This document shows, one piece after another, positions 30,118 through 38,723 of a DNA stretch of 64,000 nt (within the stretch, counting starts at the first letter, position 1; every line of letters starts with the position of its first letter). The position numbers and the translations under genes are program-made. This DNA is from Marinobacter gudaonensis (GTDB lineage: Bacteria > Pseudomonadota > Gammaproteobacteria > Pseudomonadales > Oleiphilaceae), in NCBI RefSeq assembly GCF_900115175.1, contig NZ_FOYV01000001.1, positions 1,054,001 through 1,118,000 of the forward strand, read 5' to 3'. The notes below the pieces were generated by a model. That model ran no database searches. It was given only the letters and a program-made list of their open reading frames with translations, and was not told the DNA's origin.

Positions 30118-30698
30118 ACTGGTTTGCCGATCGGCCATGGCTGAGAATGCTGGCGTTAGGCGGCACGGTTGTGGCCGCGGTTTTCCTGCTCTGGCGCAGT
30201 GACGAAGCGCCGGTTGTCGACCAGGAGGCGGCAGCCCTGCGCGGCGATGCCGAGCCCGACGGCTTTGTGGTCAATGGCAACTACCGGTCGTTCGACGAAA
30301 CCGGAAACCTTGAGATCCGGTTTGTAAGCCCGCGGATAGAGCAGTTTGAAGAGAAAAACCTGGCAACCATGGATTCGCCGCGCGCGGAACTCTACGGCGA
30401 TGCCGACACCCAGCCCTGGATTGTTGAAGCGGATCGTGGCCGGCTGATGCAGAACCGGGAGCTGGTGTATCTTACGGGCAATGTACAGGTGCTCCGCAGC
30501 GTCGGTGAACGGGACACCACACTGACGACCCGGACACTGACCCTCGATAATAACGAAGGCGTGGTATACACCGACGCGCCGGTGGAGATCCGGGATGTGA
30601 CCGGCATTACTACCGCCGTTGGCATGAAGGCATGGATAGACGAGCGCATTCTGGAACTGAACTCCCAGGTGGAAGGATATTATGACACCGGAAACTAA
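30114..30698 (+). CDS. lptC: LPS export protein LptC
   Basis: A 194-residue bitopic protein: one N-terminal transmembrane helix (about residues 9-26) and a periplasmic jelly-roll domain. It links the LptB2FG transporter to LptA. Sequence similarity in this family is low, but the position between kdsC and lptA, size, and the single helix support the call. The start is GTG, overlapping kdsC, and the 3' end overlaps lptA by 17 nt. Confidence 0.88.
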   Translation: MNWFADRPWLRMLALGGTVVAAVFLLWRSDEAPVVDQEAAALRGDAEPDGFVVNGNYRSFDETGNLEIRFVSPRIEQFEEKNLATMDSPRAELYGDADTQPWIVEADRGRLMQNRELVYLTGNVQVLRSVGERDTTLTTRTLTLDNNEGVVYTDAPVEIRDVTGITTAVGMKAWIDERILELNSQVEGYYDTGN

Positions 30699-31215
30699 TG
30701 TACGTCGGCGCCTGGCGGCTGCGCTGGTATCACTGGCGATCATGGCCCCGGCCGCCGCCTTCGACCTCAATTCCGACACGCCGATCAAGGTAACGGCCGA
30801 TAACGCCCGCCTGGACGATGCCAAGGGGATCGCAACCTACACCGGCGATGTCGAGCTGGAACAGGGTCAGACCCGACTGGATGCCGAGCGGGTGGTTCTC
30901 TACCGGGACGCAAACGGGCTCAGCCGGATAGAAGCGTCCGGAGAACCGGCCAGGTACCGCCAGCCAGCCCGCGACGGTAACGGCGAAACCGACGCACGGG
31001 CCCTGAACATCACCTGGTCTGCGACCGATCAGCGCATCACCTTTGAACGGGAGGCCATCATTGAACAGAATGGCAACCTGTTCCGGGGCAACATCATTCA
31101 TTACGATACCCAGGACCGGGTAGTTACCGCCGAAGGTGGCACCGACACAGGATCCGGACCGGGCCGGGTCGAAATGGTCATACAGCCACGCAGTACCGAC
31201 AGCCGCACTGATTAA
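30682..31215 (+). CDS. lptA: Periplasmic LPS bridge protein LptA
   Basis: A 177-residue secreted protein (signal peptide to about residue 27, ending PAAAF). The OstA-like domain begins [30 protein letters not shown], typical of LptA strands. It forms the periplasmic bridge that carries LPS from LptC to LptD. The start lies inside lptC and lptB follows 11 nt later. Confidence 0.92.
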   Translation: MTPETNVRRRLAAALVSLAIMAPAAAFDLNSDTPIKVTADNARLDDAKGIATYTGDVELEQGQTRLDAERVVLYRDANGLSRIEASGEPARYRQPARDGNGETDARALNITWSATDQRITFEREAIIEQNGNLFRGNIIHYDTQDRVVTAEGGTDTGSGPGRVEMVIQPRSTDSRTD

Positions 31216-31226
31216 ACAGGATTCCG

Positions 31227-31952
31227 ATGGCAGTTCTGAGAGCCAGCAACCTGGCAAAAAGCTACAAGCAGAAGAAGGTGGTCATTGACGTTTCCCTGGA
31301 AATCCGCAGCGGGGAGATTGTCGGGCTCCTGGGTCCCAATGGGGCGGGAAAAACCACCTGCTTCTACATGATCGTCGGGCTGGTTCCCGCTGATCGTGGC
31401 CGCATTACCATCGACAGCCGCGATATCACCCCCCTGCCGATGCACGGTCGCGCCCAAAAGGGCATTGGCTACCTGCCCCAGGAAGCCTCGGTGTTCCGCA
31501 AGCTGTCGGTTCGCGACAACATCATGGCCATCCTGGAAACCCGTCGGGGCATGGGTCGCGCCGAGCGGGAGCAAAAGCTGGAGGAGCTGCTGGAAGAATT
31601 CCACATCACCCACATTCGAGACAGTGTCGGCATGGCGCTGTCGGGTGGCGAACGGCGACGGGTGGAAATAGCCCGGGCCCTGGCCATGGAGCCGGCGTTT
31701 ATTCTGCTTGACGAACCCTTTGCAGGTGTTGACCCGATTTCAGTCAGTGACATCAAGCACATCATTCGCCATTTGCGCGATAAGGGCATCGGGGTACTGA
31801 TCACCGACCACAACGTGCGAGAGACCCTCGATATCTGCGAGAATGCCTATATCGTTTCCGGCGGCCACATTATTGCCTCCGGCAACGCCGATGCCATCCT
31901 GGCCAACCAACAGGTCAAGGAAGTGTATCTGGGCGACGAATTCAGGCTGTGA
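31227..31952 (+). CDS. lptB: LPS export ATPase LptB
   Basis: A 241-residue ABC ATPase that drives LPS extraction. Walker [18 protein letters not shown]-loop [14 protein letters not shown], signature [15 protein letters not shown] and Walker [14 protein letters not shown] are all present. AGGATTCCG precedes the ATG. It is followed after 149 nt by rpoN, the usual gammaproteobacterial order. Confidence 0.95.
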   Translation: MAVLRASNLAKSYKQKKVVIDVSLEIRSGEIVGLLGPNGAGKTTCFYMIVGLVPADRGRITIDSRDITPLPMHGRAQKGIGYLPQEASVFRKLSVRDNIMAILETRRGMGRAEREQKLEELLEEFHITHIRDSVGMALSGGERRRVEIARALAMEPAFILLDEPFAGVDPISVSDIKHIIRHLRDKGIGVLITDHNVRETLDICENAYIVSGGHIIASGNADAILANQQVKEVYLGDEFRL

Positions 31953-31994
31953 TACCAAGTGCGGATTGTTTTGATGACCTGCAGCAAGTAAACT

Positions 31995-32010
31995 CGGCAA
32001 AGAACTTGCT
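31995..32010 (+). promoter_or_regulatory. Possible sigma-54 promoter upstream of rpoN
   Basis: GG (31996-31997) and GC (32008-32009) are spaced by 10 nt within CGGCAAAGAACTTGCT, close to the TGGCAC-N5-TTGCW consensus. The base before GG is C rather than T and the last base of GGCAC is A. The site also falls inside an inverted repeat, AGCAAGT at 31983-31989 with ACTTGCT at 32004-32010. The start of rpoN is about 80 nt beyond the predicted transcription start. Confidence 0.35.
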
Positions 32011-32101
32011 AGGGTAAATGAAACCCAAGGCAAGTAACCGGCATATAACGACTTTTTACTGGCTAAGGCACGAAGCGCTGATGAGTGACGGATCCTGAAC
32101 C

Positions 32102-33631
32102 ATGGTTATGAAAGCCTCTTTACAGTTAAAGCTGGGTCAGAGCCTGACCATGACGCCCCAGCTGCAACAGGCGATCCGGCTACTACAGCTTTCCACCCTG
32201 GACCTTCAGCAGGAAATCCAGCAGGCACTGGAATCCAACCCGATGCTGGAAACCTCCGAGGACGATGACCACCCTGACGCCTCCTCCGAAGGCCCGGAAT
32301 CGGGCGAATCCGAATCCTCGGAACACACCGCCGAATCCCCGACCGAAACCCAGACCGACTGGGACGAAAGCGAGAACGGCCCGGACTGGGCCTCGGAAAA
32401 CGACATCCCCGACAACATCCCCGATGACCTGCCGGTCGATACTGCCTGGGACGATATTTACCAGTCCGCACCCGCGCCGGCGGCCCGTAACGACGACGAG
32501 AACGACCACGATTTCGAGACTCGCAACTCACCGACAGAAACCCTGCAGGATCACCTGGAGTGGCAACTGAACCTCACGCCCATGAGCGAACGGGACCAGG
32601 CCATTGCTCATGCCCTGATGGATGCGGTGGATGAGCGCGGCTACCTGACCAGCTCCCTGGAAGACATTCACGCCGGGCTGCTGGATGAGGCTGAGGAAGA
32701 TCCCCTCGAACTGGACGAAGTGGAAGCGGTGCTGCACCGCCTGCAGCACTTCGACCCACCAGGCGTCTTCGCCCGGGACCTTCAAGAGTGCCTGCTCATC
32801 CAGCTCAACCAGTTGCCACCGGACACTCCCTGGCTGGCCCAGGCCCGGCTGGTGATCACCCACTACATCAATCTGCTGGGCAACCGTGATTACGCCCAGT
32901 TGCTGCGACGCAGCCGGCTGAAAGAAGATCAGCTCAGGGAAGTACTGGCACTGATTACCGGGCTGAACCCGCGGCCGGGCGATGTCATTGACCGCGCCGA
33001 GCCAGACTATGTAATTCCAGACGTGATTGTGCGCAAGCACAACGGCCGCTGGCGGGTGGAACTGAATCCGGAAATTGCCCCGCGCATTCGGGTAAATGCA
33101 AGCTATGCTTCACTTATAAGGCGTGCAGACAGTAGCGCCGACAACACCTATCTGCGGGACCAGCTGCAGGAGGCGAAGTGGTTTATCAAGAGCCTGCAAA
33201 GCCGGAATGAAACACTACTTAAGGTGGCCACGCGCATCGTCGAGCACCAGCAGGGGTTCCTGGACCATGGAGAGGAGGCCATGAAGCCTCTGATACTCTC
33301 GGACATTGCCCAGGCCGTGGAGATGCATGAATCAACTATCTCAAGGGTCACTACCCAGAAGTACATGCACACCCCGAGGGGCATTTTCGAACTGAAGTAT
33401 TTCTTCTCCAGCCACGTAAGCACGGACGAGGGCGGCGAATGCTCCTCAACGGCAATCCGGGCCATGATCAAGAAGCTGATTGCCGCGGAGACGCCCAAAA
33501 AGCCGTTGAGCGACAGTAAAATTGCAGCCATGCTAGGAGAACAGGGAATCAAGGTTGCGCGACGCACCGTTGCCAAATACCGGGAGGCCATGCACATTCC
33601 GCCTTCCAACGAGCGCAAGCGGCTGGTCTGA
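32102..33631 (+). CDS. rpoN: RNA polymerase sigma-54 factor RpoN
   Basis: A 509-residue sigma-54. Region I is [42 protein letters not shown] long acidic region II spans about residues 52-140, unusually rich in Asp, Glu and Ser. The core-binding domain follows, then the helix-turn-helix ([18 protein letters not shown]) and the RpoN box [10 protein letters not shown]. It recognises -24/-12 promoters with enhancer-binding proteins. Either ATG at 32102 or 32108 may start it. It is upstream of hpf, ptsN, rapZ and npr. Confidence 0.95.
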   Translation: MVMKASLQLKLGQSLTMTPQLQQAIRLLQLSTLDLQQEIQQALESNPMLETSEDDDHPDASSEGPESGESESSEHTAESPTETQTDWDESENGPDWASENDIPDNIPDDLPVDTAWDDIYQSAPAPAARNDDENDHDFETRNSPTETLQDHLEWQLNLTPMSERDQAIAHALMDAVDERGYLTSSLEDIHAGLLDEAEEDPLELDEVEAVLHRLQHFDPPGVFARDLQECLLIQLNQLPPDTPWLAQARLVITHYINLLGNRDYAQLLRRSRLKEDQLREVLALITGLNPRPGDVIDRAEPDYVIPDVIVRKHNGRWRVELNPEIAPRIRVNASYASLIRRADSSADNTYLRDQLQEAKWFIKSLQSRNETLLKVATRIVEHQQGFLDHGEEAMKPLILSDIAQAVEMHESTISRVTTQKYMHTPRGIFELKYFFSSHVSTDEGGECSSTAIRAMIKKLIAAETPKKPLSDSKIAAMLGEQGIKVARRTVAKYREAMHIPPSNERKRLV

Positions 33632-33734
33632 TCCCTTACGGGGAGCGGCACGCAACGCAGTATTCGCCGGCGCCAAGGGCGCCTGCACCCAGACCGGCTC
33701 TCCGGAGCCGGCACGATGACAACAGGAGACGCCT

Positions 33735-34043
33735 ATGCAACTCAATATTTCAGGCCATCACGTAGAACTGACTCCCGCACTCAAGGATTACGTTTCAGAG
33801 AAGTTCGAGAAGCTCGAGCGTCACTTTGACCACATCAGTAACTGCCAGGTTACCCTGGAAGTGGAAAAGGTGCGCCAGATCGCGGAAGCCACACTGCACG
33901 TGGTTGGTGGTGAGATTCACGCAAAGGCGGAAAACGAGGACATGTACGCGGCCATCGATGCCCTGATCGACAAGCTGGACCGCCAGATCCTCAAGCACAA
34001 GGAAAAGAATGTAGACCGGATGCACGGAAACGGCTCTCGTTAA
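33735..34043 (+). CDS. hpf: Ribosome hibernation-promoting factor HPF
   Basis: A 102-residue short-form HPF that binds the small subunit in stationary phase. LNISGHHVELTPALKDYVSEKFEKLERHFDHI is the family opening, and the second half ends IDKLDRQILKHKEKNV. AACAGGAGACGCCT precedes the ATG. A strong terminator follows, so it can be expressed with rpoN but apart from ptsN. Confidence 0.94.
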   Translation: MQLNISGHHVELTPALKDYVSEKFEKLERHFDHISNCQVTLEVEKVRQIAEATLHVVGGEIHAKAENEDMYAAIDALIDKLDRQILKHKEKNVDRMHGNGSR

Positions 34044-34074
34044 CCGGCTGTTATGGTGTAATTCATACAATCGA

Positions 34075-34110
34075 GCTGCGACACGAGTGACGTGTCGCAG
34101 CCTTTTTTTT
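34075..34110 (+). terminator. Intrinsic terminator after hpf
   Basis: An 11-bp stem (34075-34085 with 34091-34101), loop AGTGA, and a run of eight T at 34103-34110. It begins 31 nt after the hpf stop and ends 20 nt before ptsN. Confidence 0.93.
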
Positions 34111-34130
34111 AACGGAAACCCAGTCGATCC

Positions 34131-34601
34131 ATGAGCGACACATCCCTGACCATAGACAACATTCTTGCGCCGGAGCTGACCCTATGCAGGGTCGCGGCCT
34201 CCAGCAAGAAACGGGCCCTGGAGTTTATTGCCGAGCAGATAAACCAGCAGGACAACACGCTCAGCGAAACCCAGATTTTCAACAATCTGATTGCCCGCGA
34301 GCGCCTGGGCAGCACCGGCATTGGCCAGGGTATTGCGATCCCGCACTGTCGGCTTGAAGGGCTGGATCACGTGGTGGGCGTGCTGATGACCCTCGAGGAA
34401 AGCGTCGACTTCGACGCCATCGATAATCAGCCGGTCGACCTGATTTTCGCGCTGATCGTGCCCAAGGAGGCCACCAGCGAGCACCTCGAACTTCTCAGCC
34501 AACTGGCCGAAAAGTTCAATGAGCGGTCGTTCTGTGACCGACTCCGGCAGTGCCAGGATGCCCGAACGCTTTACGAACGCATGACCGCTACGGGCGGATG
34601 A
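34131..34601 (+). CDS. ptsN: Nitrogen-PTS EIIA component PtsN
   Basis: A 156-residue EIIA(Ntr) domain with the phosphorylated histidine at His72 in GIAIPHCRLEG. It receives phosphate from Npr and signals nitrogen and potassium status. It lies immediately past the hpf terminator and 28 nt before rapZ, the usual rpoN-linked cluster. Confidence 0.93.
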   Translation: MSDTSLTIDNILAPELTLCRVAASSKKRALEFIAEQINQQDNTLSETQIFNNLIARERLGSTGIGQGIAIPHCRLEGLDHVVGVLMTLEESVDFDAIDNQPVDLIFALIVPKEATSEHLELLSQLAEKFNERSFCDRLRQCQDARTLYERMTATGG

Positions 34602-34629
34602 GAGCTACCACAGCAGAGGAAGTTTGGTC

Positions 34630-35514
34630 ATGAAGCTGATCATCGTCAGTGGCAGATCCGGCTCGGGCAAGAGTACGGCACTTCATGTGCTTGAAGACCT
34701 TGGCTTCTACTGCATCGACAACCTTCCCATTGGCCTTCTGTTCCCGCTCACCCGTGAGGCGGCAGGCCAGGCCAGTCCGGGCCGGCTGGGCAAGATGGCA
34801 GTGAGCATCGACGCCCGCAACCTGTCGGGAGAACTGGCGAATTTCGAGGACATCTACCGCAGTCTTCAGGGTACCGGCGTTACTGTGGAGATCATTTTCC
34901 TGGACGCCGACGAACAGTCGCTGCTTCAGCGTTTCCACGCAACACGCCGCAAACATCCGCTGAGCGACGACAAAACCTCGCTGCGGGAGGCAATCAGCAG
35001 CGAGAAAACATTGCTGGAGCCGCTGTCCAAGCTGTCAGACCTGTATATCAACACCACTGGCATGTCCATGTACGAACTGCGGGACATGGTCAAACAACGG
35101 GTGGTGGGTCGCAAGGACCAGGAGTTGGCTCTGCTGTTCCAGTCCTTTGGATTCAAGCACGGTGTTCCCCTGGATTCGGACTACGTTTTTGATGTCCGCT
35201 GCCTACCCAACCCTTACTGGGACACCAGTCTGCGCAAATATGTGGGCACCGACCAGCCGGTTATCGATTTCCTTGAACAGGAGCCGTCCACTCGAAAAAT
35301 GATCGAAGACCTGACGACGTTCCTGGATAACTGGCTGCCATCCTTCGCCGACAGTAATCGTAGCTATATGACCATCTCCATCGGCTGTACCGGCGGCCAA
35401 CACCGGTCGGTCTACATGTGCGAACAGTTGGGCGCCTACTTCCGGCAGAAATACAGCAATGTGCAGGTTCGGCACACGGAGCTGCCACACCTTCAGGCAA
35501 GGGAAGAGATCTGA
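34630..35514 (+). CDS. rapZ: RNase adapter protein RapZ
   Basis: A 294-residue RapZ, which presents small RNAs to RNase E to control glucosamine-6-phosphate synthase in enterobacteria. Walker A is GRSGSGKSTALHVLED near the start. The C-terminal domain has DVRCLPNPYWDTSLRKYVGTDQPV and IGCTGGQHRSVYMCEQL, its sugar-binding signature. The ATG at 34630 follows GAGGAAG. It overlaps nothing, and npr begins 8 nt later. Confidence 0.94.
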   Translation: MKLIIVSGRSGSGKSTALHVLEDLGFYCIDNLPIGLLFPLTREAAGQASPGRLGKMAVSIDARNLSGELANFEDIYRSLQGTGVTVEIIFLDADEQSLLQRFHATRRKHPLSDDKTSLREAISSEKTLLEPLSKLSDLYINTTGMSMYELRDMVKQRVVGRKDQELALLFQSFGFKHGVPLDSDYVFDVRCLPNPYWDTSLRKYVGTDQPVIDFLEQEPSTRKMIEDLTTFLDNWLPSFADSNRSYMTISIGCTGGQHRSVYMCEQLGAYFRQKYSNVQVRHTELPHLQAREEI

Positions 35515-35521
35515 TCCACTC

Positions 35522-35791
35522 ATGATTCGTCGCCCCATTACCATCATCAACAAACTTGGTCTTCACGCTCGCGCCACTGCAAAGCTCGTTGCCACGGCTT
35601 CCGGGTTCGAAAGCAGTGTTCGCATCAGTGGCAAGGGCCGGGAAGTGGATGCCAAGAACATCATGCAGGTGATGATGCTGGCCGCCAGTCAGGGTACCGA
35701 AGTGGAGATCATTGCCGAGGGCTCCGACGAGGAGCAGGCGGTCGAGGCCGTGGCCGACCTGATCAACGACTATTTCGGCGAGGGCGAATAA
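35522..35791 (+). CDS. ptsO: Nitrogen-PTS phosphocarrier Npr
   Basis: An 89-residue HPr-like protein. His15 in KLGLHARATAKLV is the phospho-carrier, and the second conserved site has DAKNIMQVMML where HPr has a regulatory Ser. It carries phosphate between PtsP and PtsN. The longer open frame upstream is within rapZ and is not used. Confidence 0.93.
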   Translation: MIRRPITIINKLGLHARATAKLVATASGFESSVRISGKGREVDAKNIMQVMMLAASQGTEVEIIAEGSDEEQAVEAVADLINDYFGEGE

Positions 35792-35794
35792 GGC

Positions 35795-35812
35795 GAATGC
35801 CGTACGGCATTC
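35795..35812. promoter_or_regulatory. Perfect 18-bp palindrome downstream of ptsO
   Basis: GAATGCCGTACGGCATTC reads the same on both strands. As a hairpin it gives 7 bp around a GTAC loop. No T run follows, so it could be a weak terminator, a protein-binding site, or chance. It lies 73 nt before mgtE. Confidence 0.5.
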
Positions 35813-35850
35813 ACCTACAACTCATTCTCACCTACAGCGCCTAACTCCGC

Positions 35851-35856
35851 TATAAT
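35851..35856 (+). promoter_or_regulatory. Possible -10 box for mgtE
   Basis: A perfect TATAAT lies 29 nt before the mgtE ATG. The sequence 17 nt upstream (TCACCT) is a poor -35, so the call rests on the -10 alone. Confidence 0.3.
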
Positions 35857-35884
35857 GCAGGCGTTTTCTGACGCCGGGTGATTC

Positions 35885-37246
35885 ATGACCGATATTCTGG
35901 AAAAAAGCCAGGCCCGCCAGCGCCTTCGCTCCCTGAGTGAAGCACTGGACAGTGGTGCGCTGAAGCAGGTTGCCCGCATCCTGAATGGCGGCCTGAGCCC
36001 CAGCGATATTGCCCACCTGCTCGAGTCCTCGCCGCCCCGGCAGCGGGCCCTGCTCTGGAACCTGGTCGACAAGCAGCTCGAGGGGGAAGTTCTCCAGTAC
36101 CTGAACGACGATATCCGGGGCTACTTCCTGAGCCAGTTGAATGCCCAGGAACTGGCGGACATCATCGAGGACTTCGAGTCGGACGACCTGGCCGACTTGC
36201 TGCAACAGCTGCCGGACACGGTGATTCAGGAAGTCCTGGACACCATGGACGAACAGGATCGCCAGCGGGTCGAGGAAGTTCTCTCCTACCCCGAGGACAC
36301 CGCCGGCGGTCTGATGAACACGGACACCATCACGGTGCGCCCGGACATCAGCATTGACGTGGTGCTGCGTTACCTGCGCCGGCACCGAACCCTGCCCCCG
36401 ATGACCGACAGCCTGATTGTGGTGAGCCGGCGGGATGAATTCATCGGCATGCTGCCGATCACCAAGATGCTGGTTTCCAATCCTGCCGCCACCGTGCGGG
36501 AGGTCATGGATACCGACATTGACCCCATTCCCGTAACCCTGTCCGACACCAAGGTAGCAACCCTGTTTGAACGCTACGATCTGATCTCGGCGCCGGTGGT
36601 GAACGAGGAAGGCCGGCTGCTGGGCCGCATCACCATCGATGACGTGGTGGACGTTATTCGGGAAGACGCCGACCACTCTCTGATGAGCATGGCAGGTCTG
36701 GACGAAGATGAGGACACCTTTGCACCGGTGTGGAAAACATCCCGGCGTCGGGCGGTCTGGCTGGGTATCAACCTGATTACCGCCCTCACCGCTTCGGCGG
36801 TGATCGGTCTGTTCGAAGAAACCATTGCCAAGGTGGTCGCGCTCGCCGTGCTCATGCCCATTGTCGCCAGCATGGGCGGCATTGCCGGCAGCCAGACCCT
36901 CACCCTGGTAATCCGGGGCATGGCCGTAGGCCAGATCAGCGGCGCCAATGTGGGCTGGCTGCTGAACCGTGAGTTTCTGTCCGGCATCCTCAATGGGTTT
37001 CTCTGGGCGGCCGTGGTCGCAGGGGCCGCCATGCTCTGGTTCCAGGACATGCTGATTGGCGCCATTATCGCCGCCGCCCTGGTCATTAATCTCGTGGCGG
37101 CAGCACTCGTGGGTACCGTGCTACCGCTGTTCCTGAAGTCACGGAACATCGACCCGGCCCTAGCGGGGAGCGTGATTCTCACCACCGTGACAGACGTGGT
37201 CGGTTTCATGGCCTTTCTTGGCCTCGCCACGATTTTCTATGCGTAG
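35885..37246 (+). CDS. mgtE: Magnesium transporter MgtE
   Basis: A 453-residue MgtE-type Mg2+ channel. The N-terminal helical domain (ELADIIEDFESDDLADLLQQLP) is followed by two CBS domains (EDTAGGLMNTDTITVRP to DDVVDVIREDADHSLM). Five membrane helices follow, with the pore segment VLMPIVASMGGIAGSQT. Channel gating by cytosolic Mg2+ is family knowledge. A hairpin repeat begins directly at the stop codon. Confidence 0.93.
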   Translation: MTDILEKSQARQRLRSLSEALDSGALKQVARILNGGLSPSDIAHLLESSPPRQRALLWNLVDKQLEGEVLQYLNDDIRGYFLSQLNAQELADIIEDFESDDLADLLQQLPDTVIQEVLDTMDEQDRQRVEEVLSYPEDTAGGLMNTDTITVRPDISIDVVLRYLRRHRTLPPMTDSLIVVSRRDEFIGMLPITKMLVSNPAATVREVMDTDIDPIPVTLSDTKVATLFERYDLISAPVVNEEGRLLGRITIDDVVDVIREDADHSLMSMAGLDEDEDTFAPVWKTSRRRAVWLGINLITALTASAVIGLFEETIAKVVALAVLMPIVASMGGIAGSQTLTLVIRGMAVGQISGANVGWLLNREFLSGILNGFLWAAVVAGAAMLWFQDMLIGAIIAAALVINLVAAALVGTVLPLFLKSRNIDPALAGSVILTTVTDVVGFMAFLGLATIFYA

Positions 37247-37284
37247 CCGGATGTCGGATTACGCTTTGCTAATCCGACATCCGG
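37247..37284. repeat. Family-3 hairpin repeat after mgtE, copy 1
   Basis: A perfect 15-bp stem (37247-37261 with 37270-37284) closes an 8-nt loop, with GTCGGATTA and TAATCCGAC inside it. It begins on the base after the mgtE stop codon, so it may act as its terminator. Copy 2 follows at 37303. Confidence 0.85.
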
Positions 37285-37302
37285 TTGGGTGAATTCTTGT
37301 AG

Positions 37303-37328
37303 GTCGGGTTAGCGAAGCGTAACCCGAC
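37303..37328. repeat. Family-3 hairpin repeat after mgtE, copy 2
   Basis: A 9-bp stem (37303-37311 with 37320-37328, GTCGGGTTA and TAACCCGAC) closes an 8-nt loop. It shares the GTCGG-N-TTA design with copy 1 and sits 15 nt before darP. Confidence 0.75.
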
Positions 37329-37343
37329 AACCAGGCAGAACTT

Positions 37344-37874
37344 ATGACAGACAAACACGACAACGACGCGCCCGAATACGACGGCCCCAGCAAATCCCAG
37401 CTCAAACGGGAGATGCACGCACTGCAGGACCTGGGCAAACGCATGCTGGATCTGAGCAACGACCAGTTGGCCACTCTGCCCATCAGCGATACCCTCCGGG
37501 CGGCCATTGAGGAGTCCCGACGCATCCGTCAGAACGAAGCCAAGCGTCGGCATCTTCAGTACATTGGCAAGGTGATCCGGCAGGAGGACGACCCTGAGGC
37601 GCTGGCCACAGCCATCGACGCCTTTGATGCGGGCAGTGAGGAGCACACCCGGCGCCACCACCTGGCCGAGCGCTGGCGTGACCGGATCATCGCCGATGGC
37701 GACTCGGTGGTGGGCGAGTTTTTCAACTATTGCCCGAGCGCCGACATGCAGCACCTGCGTAATCTGGCGCGCAATGCCCGCAAGGACGTGGAAAAGCAGA
37801 AGAATACCGGCCAGTCCCGAAAGCTGTTCCGATACCTGCGAGAGTGTATCGACGACGCCGAGGCGCTTAGCTGA
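37344..37874 (+). CDS. darP: Ribosome-associated protein DarP (YjgA)
   Basis: A 176-residue YjgA/DarP protein linked to 50S-subunit assembly. Family blocks are SKSQLKREMHALQDLGKRMLDLS and RHHLAERWRDRIIADGD, near the C-terminus GQSRKLFRYLRE. Its 3' end overlaps the convergent nitrilase-like gene by 8 nt. Confidence 0.92.
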   Translation: MTDKHDNDAPEYDGPSKSQLKREMHALQDLGKRMLDLSNDQLATLPISDTLRAAIEESRRIRQNEAKRRHLQYIGKVIRQEDDPEALATAIDAFDAGSEEHTRRHHLAERWRDRIIADGDSVVGEFFNYCPSADMQHLRNLARNARKDVEKQKNTGQSRKLFRYLRECIDDAEALS

Positions 37875-38709
37875 GTCGCCGATGCTCCCAGACCGGCATA
37901 CGGGTGCGCAGATTCTCGACCTGGGCAACGTCCAGCTCGGCAGACACCACGCCCGGTCCTTCACCAATTTCCGCAATGACCCGCCCCCAGGGATCACAGA
38001 TCAGACTGTGGCCATAGGTGCGCCGGCGACTGCTGTTCTGGCCACCCTGCCCCGGCGCCACGACCCAGACCTGATTTTCGATGGCCCGGGCGCGGATCAA
38101 AGGATGCCAGTGCGCATCGCCGGTCTGCCAGGTGAATGCGCTGGGCAGGCAAATCCAGTCCACTTCCTTGGCTCTGAGCGCCCGGAACAGCTCCGGGAAT
38201 CGCAGGTCGTAACAGATGGCAAGCCCCAGCTTGCCAGCCGGGGTATCGACCGCAACCACCTGATCGCCCGGCTCGAACGTATCTGATTCGCGGTACTGGC
38301 CATGGGCATCTTCCACCATGGCATCGAACAGGTGAATCTTGTCGTACCGGGCGACTTCCCTGCCCTGATCGTCGAACACCAGGCAGGTGGCCCGCACCCT
38401 GTCTGCAATGTCCGAGCCGTCAGGTCGTTGCGCCAATGGCATGGAGCCACCAACAATCCAGAGCCCCAGTGAGCGCGCCTGCTGTGCCAGGAAGGAGCGA
38501 ATCTGTGGGTCTGCTCCCGCCTCCCGTCGACCACAATCCGGCATCTGGCGGGTTGCCAGGATCGCGAAATTCTCTGGCAGTACCGCCACCGACGCACCCT
38601 GCGCCGCCGCCTCAGCCAGCAGACGTCGGGCTTCATCAAGGTTGGCGTCGATGTCGTGGGTACTGACCATCTGGATGGCCGCAACCCGATTGGCGACAGT
38701 TTCAGTCAT
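37867..38709 (-). CDS. Nitrilase-family carbon-nitrogen hydrolase
   Basis: A 280-residue CN hydrolase. The Glu-Lys-Cys triad is visible as Glu in LPENFAIL, Lys in RYDKIHLFDAM and Cys in AICYDLRFPELFRAL. Members of this branch include omega-amidase and deaminated-glutathione amidase, but the substrate cannot be fixed from sequence. The start at 38709 is preferred over 38724, as AGGAGG lies 6 nt before it. It is downstream of yhdP on the same strand (14 nt), as in other gammaproteobacteria. Confidence 0.87.
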   Translation of the reverse strand: MTETVANRVAAIQMVSTHDIDANLDEARRLLAEAAAQGASVAVLPENFAILATRQMPDCGRREAGADPQIRSFLAQQARSLGLWIVGGSMPLAQRPDGSDIADRVRATCLVFDDQGREVARYDKIHLFDAMVEDAHGQYRESDTFEPGDQVVAVDTPAGKLGLAICYDLRFPELFRALRAKEVDWICLPSAFTWQTGDAHWHPLIRARAIENQVWVVAPGQGGQNSSRRRTYGHSLICDPWGRVIAEIGEGPGVVSAELDVAQVENLRTRMPVWEHRRLS

Positions 38710-38723
38710 GACAGCCTCCTTCA

